Source: an uncultured Rubripirellula sp. (GTDB lineage Bacteria > Planctomycetota > Planctomycetia > Pirellulales > Pirellulaceae). Taken from it: a stretch of 64,000 nucleotides of DNA. Below, piece after piece: positions 63,596 to 64,000 of the stretch (positions are counted from its first letter, which is position 1; each line of letters begins with the position of its first letter). The stretch is taken from positions 62,001 to 126,000 of the forward strand of contig CALIBL010000011.1 in assembly GCA_938045805.1 (NCBI GenBank), read 5' to 3'. The notes beneath the pieces were generated by a model. The model worked only from the letters and a program-made list of their open reading frames with translations. It searched no databases and was not told where the DNA came from. The position numbers and the translations under genes are program-made.

Positions 63596-64000
63596 TTGTT
63601 GCGTTTGGTCTGGACTACCGACCTCCATCTTGACCACGCTCCTACAGAAATGCGGGAGCGTTGGTTAAGTTTGATCGCTAACCAAACACCTGCCGGTTTA
63701 CTGATCGGTGGTGACATTGCTGAAAGCGGCAGTTCATTAGATTGGCTCCGGCAACTTGCTTACTCGACGAGTTGTCCCATCTACTTTGTCCTTGGCAATC
63801 ATGATTTCTATGATCAGTCCATTCGCATCACGAGACAGAACGTCGTACGTCTCTGCAGAGAACACGAACATCTGCACTATCTAACAGACTGCGGTAGCAT
63901 CCCGCTTAGGGATGCCACAAGCCACCAAGTAGCAGCCTACTTGATTGGCGAAGATGCTTGGGGTGATGGAACATGTGGTAACTTTGAAAAATCGTTTGTA
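63596..64000 (+). CDS. Metallophosphoesterase (3' partial)
   Basis: The first 135 residues of a calcineurin-like phosphoesterase. TTDLHLDH gives the Asp-x-His pair, GGDIAES the second metal Asp, and GNHDFYD the Asn-His-Asp block. A stop codon (63593-63595, that of metK) lies in the same frame just upstream, and no ATG exists before the DxH motif, so the start must be a TTG at 63596 or 63599. The right part of the gene is outside the window. Substrate unknown; it may be co-transcribed with metK. Confidence 0.85.
   Translation, partial: MLRLVWTTDLHLDHAPTEMRERWLSLIANQTPAGLLIGGDIAESGSSLDWLRQLAYSTSCPIYFVLGNHDFYDQSIRITRQNVVRLCREHEHLHYLTDCGSIPLRDATSHQVAAYLIGEDAWGDGTCGNFEKSFV

Noticed and set aside
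1-64000. tRNA, rRNA, CRISPR, transposase, integrase or prophage genes
   Set aside because: None could be found by eye on either strand; short gaps hold no cloverleaf, regular spacer array or inverted terminal repeats with a mobility gene.

Overview
The window looks like chromosome of a planctomycete, most likely of the Pirellulaceae (Rhodopirellula/Blastopirellula type). The evidence is the gene families: a DUF1559 prepilin-like protein, a squalene-cyclase-like plus DUF4159 protein beside a MoxR-DUF58-BatA cluster, secreted PQQ-propeller and cytochrome c/propeller proteins, a Tat-exported Gfo/Idh/MocA oxidoreductase, a giant macroglobulin-like exported protein, and the weak or absent Shine-Dalgarno sites in front of many genes. 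No rRNA, tRNA, CRISPR array, transposase or prophage was seen. No gap between genes exceeds about 250 bases.

Layout. 1-1075: 3' part of an HtrA/DegP-type protease. 1234-4082: a two-component pair (NtrB-like kinase and NtrC-like sigma-54 activator) with overlapping start and stop. 4050-10542 (minus): four genes, namely a DinB-like protein, a HEAT-repeat protein, a 90-residue WXG100-like protein and a membrane-anchored FtsK/SpoIIIE-type protein with three ATPase modules. The last three form a candidate type VII-secretion-like module and are the most interesting part of the window. 10710-13738 (minus): a YpfH-type esterase, RecJ, and ribosomal protein L33 with its own terminator.

13965-21097: a DUF4159 protein (minus) diverging from moxR, a DUF58 gene and a BatA-like gene (plus). 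The divergent spacer carries three tandem 19-bp repeats. 21248-26794: a type II secretion/pseudopilus cluster with three successive GspF-like membrane proteins, three small pseudopilin or GspK-like proteins and a DUF1559 protein, but no ATPase, secretin or peptidase gene. 26994-30764: an RND/MMPL-type exporter. 30959-47500 (minus): a catabolic and exported-protein block containing a Gfo/Idh/MocA oxidoreductase, an AGE epimerase coupled to a NanM-like kelch protein, a DNA methyltransferase fused to a GIY-YIG domain, a CehA-like metallohydrolase, a cytochrome c/propeller/azurin fusion, a hypothetical exported protein and a PQQ propeller with an embedded methyltransferase-like domain.

47665-51909 (plus): a DEDDh exonuclease-BRCT fusion, a lipase-like hydrolase and an unrecognised 653-residue protein. 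51926-62133 (minus): a 2122-residue macroglobulin-like exported protein, BioF, a HIT protein, a small exported protein and a membrane-anchored vWA protein. 62414-64000 (plus): metK, then the start of a metallophosphoesterase that runs off the window.

Functionally the window mixes housekeeping genes (recJ, rpmG, metK, bioF, HIT) with envelope and secretion machinery (HtrA, the FtsK/WXG-like module, the GspF/pseudopilin cluster, RND, MoxR-DUF58-BatA) and with exported enzymes of the kind planctomycetes use on polysaccharides and amino sugars. All assignments come from reading the sequence and translations; no database search was run.
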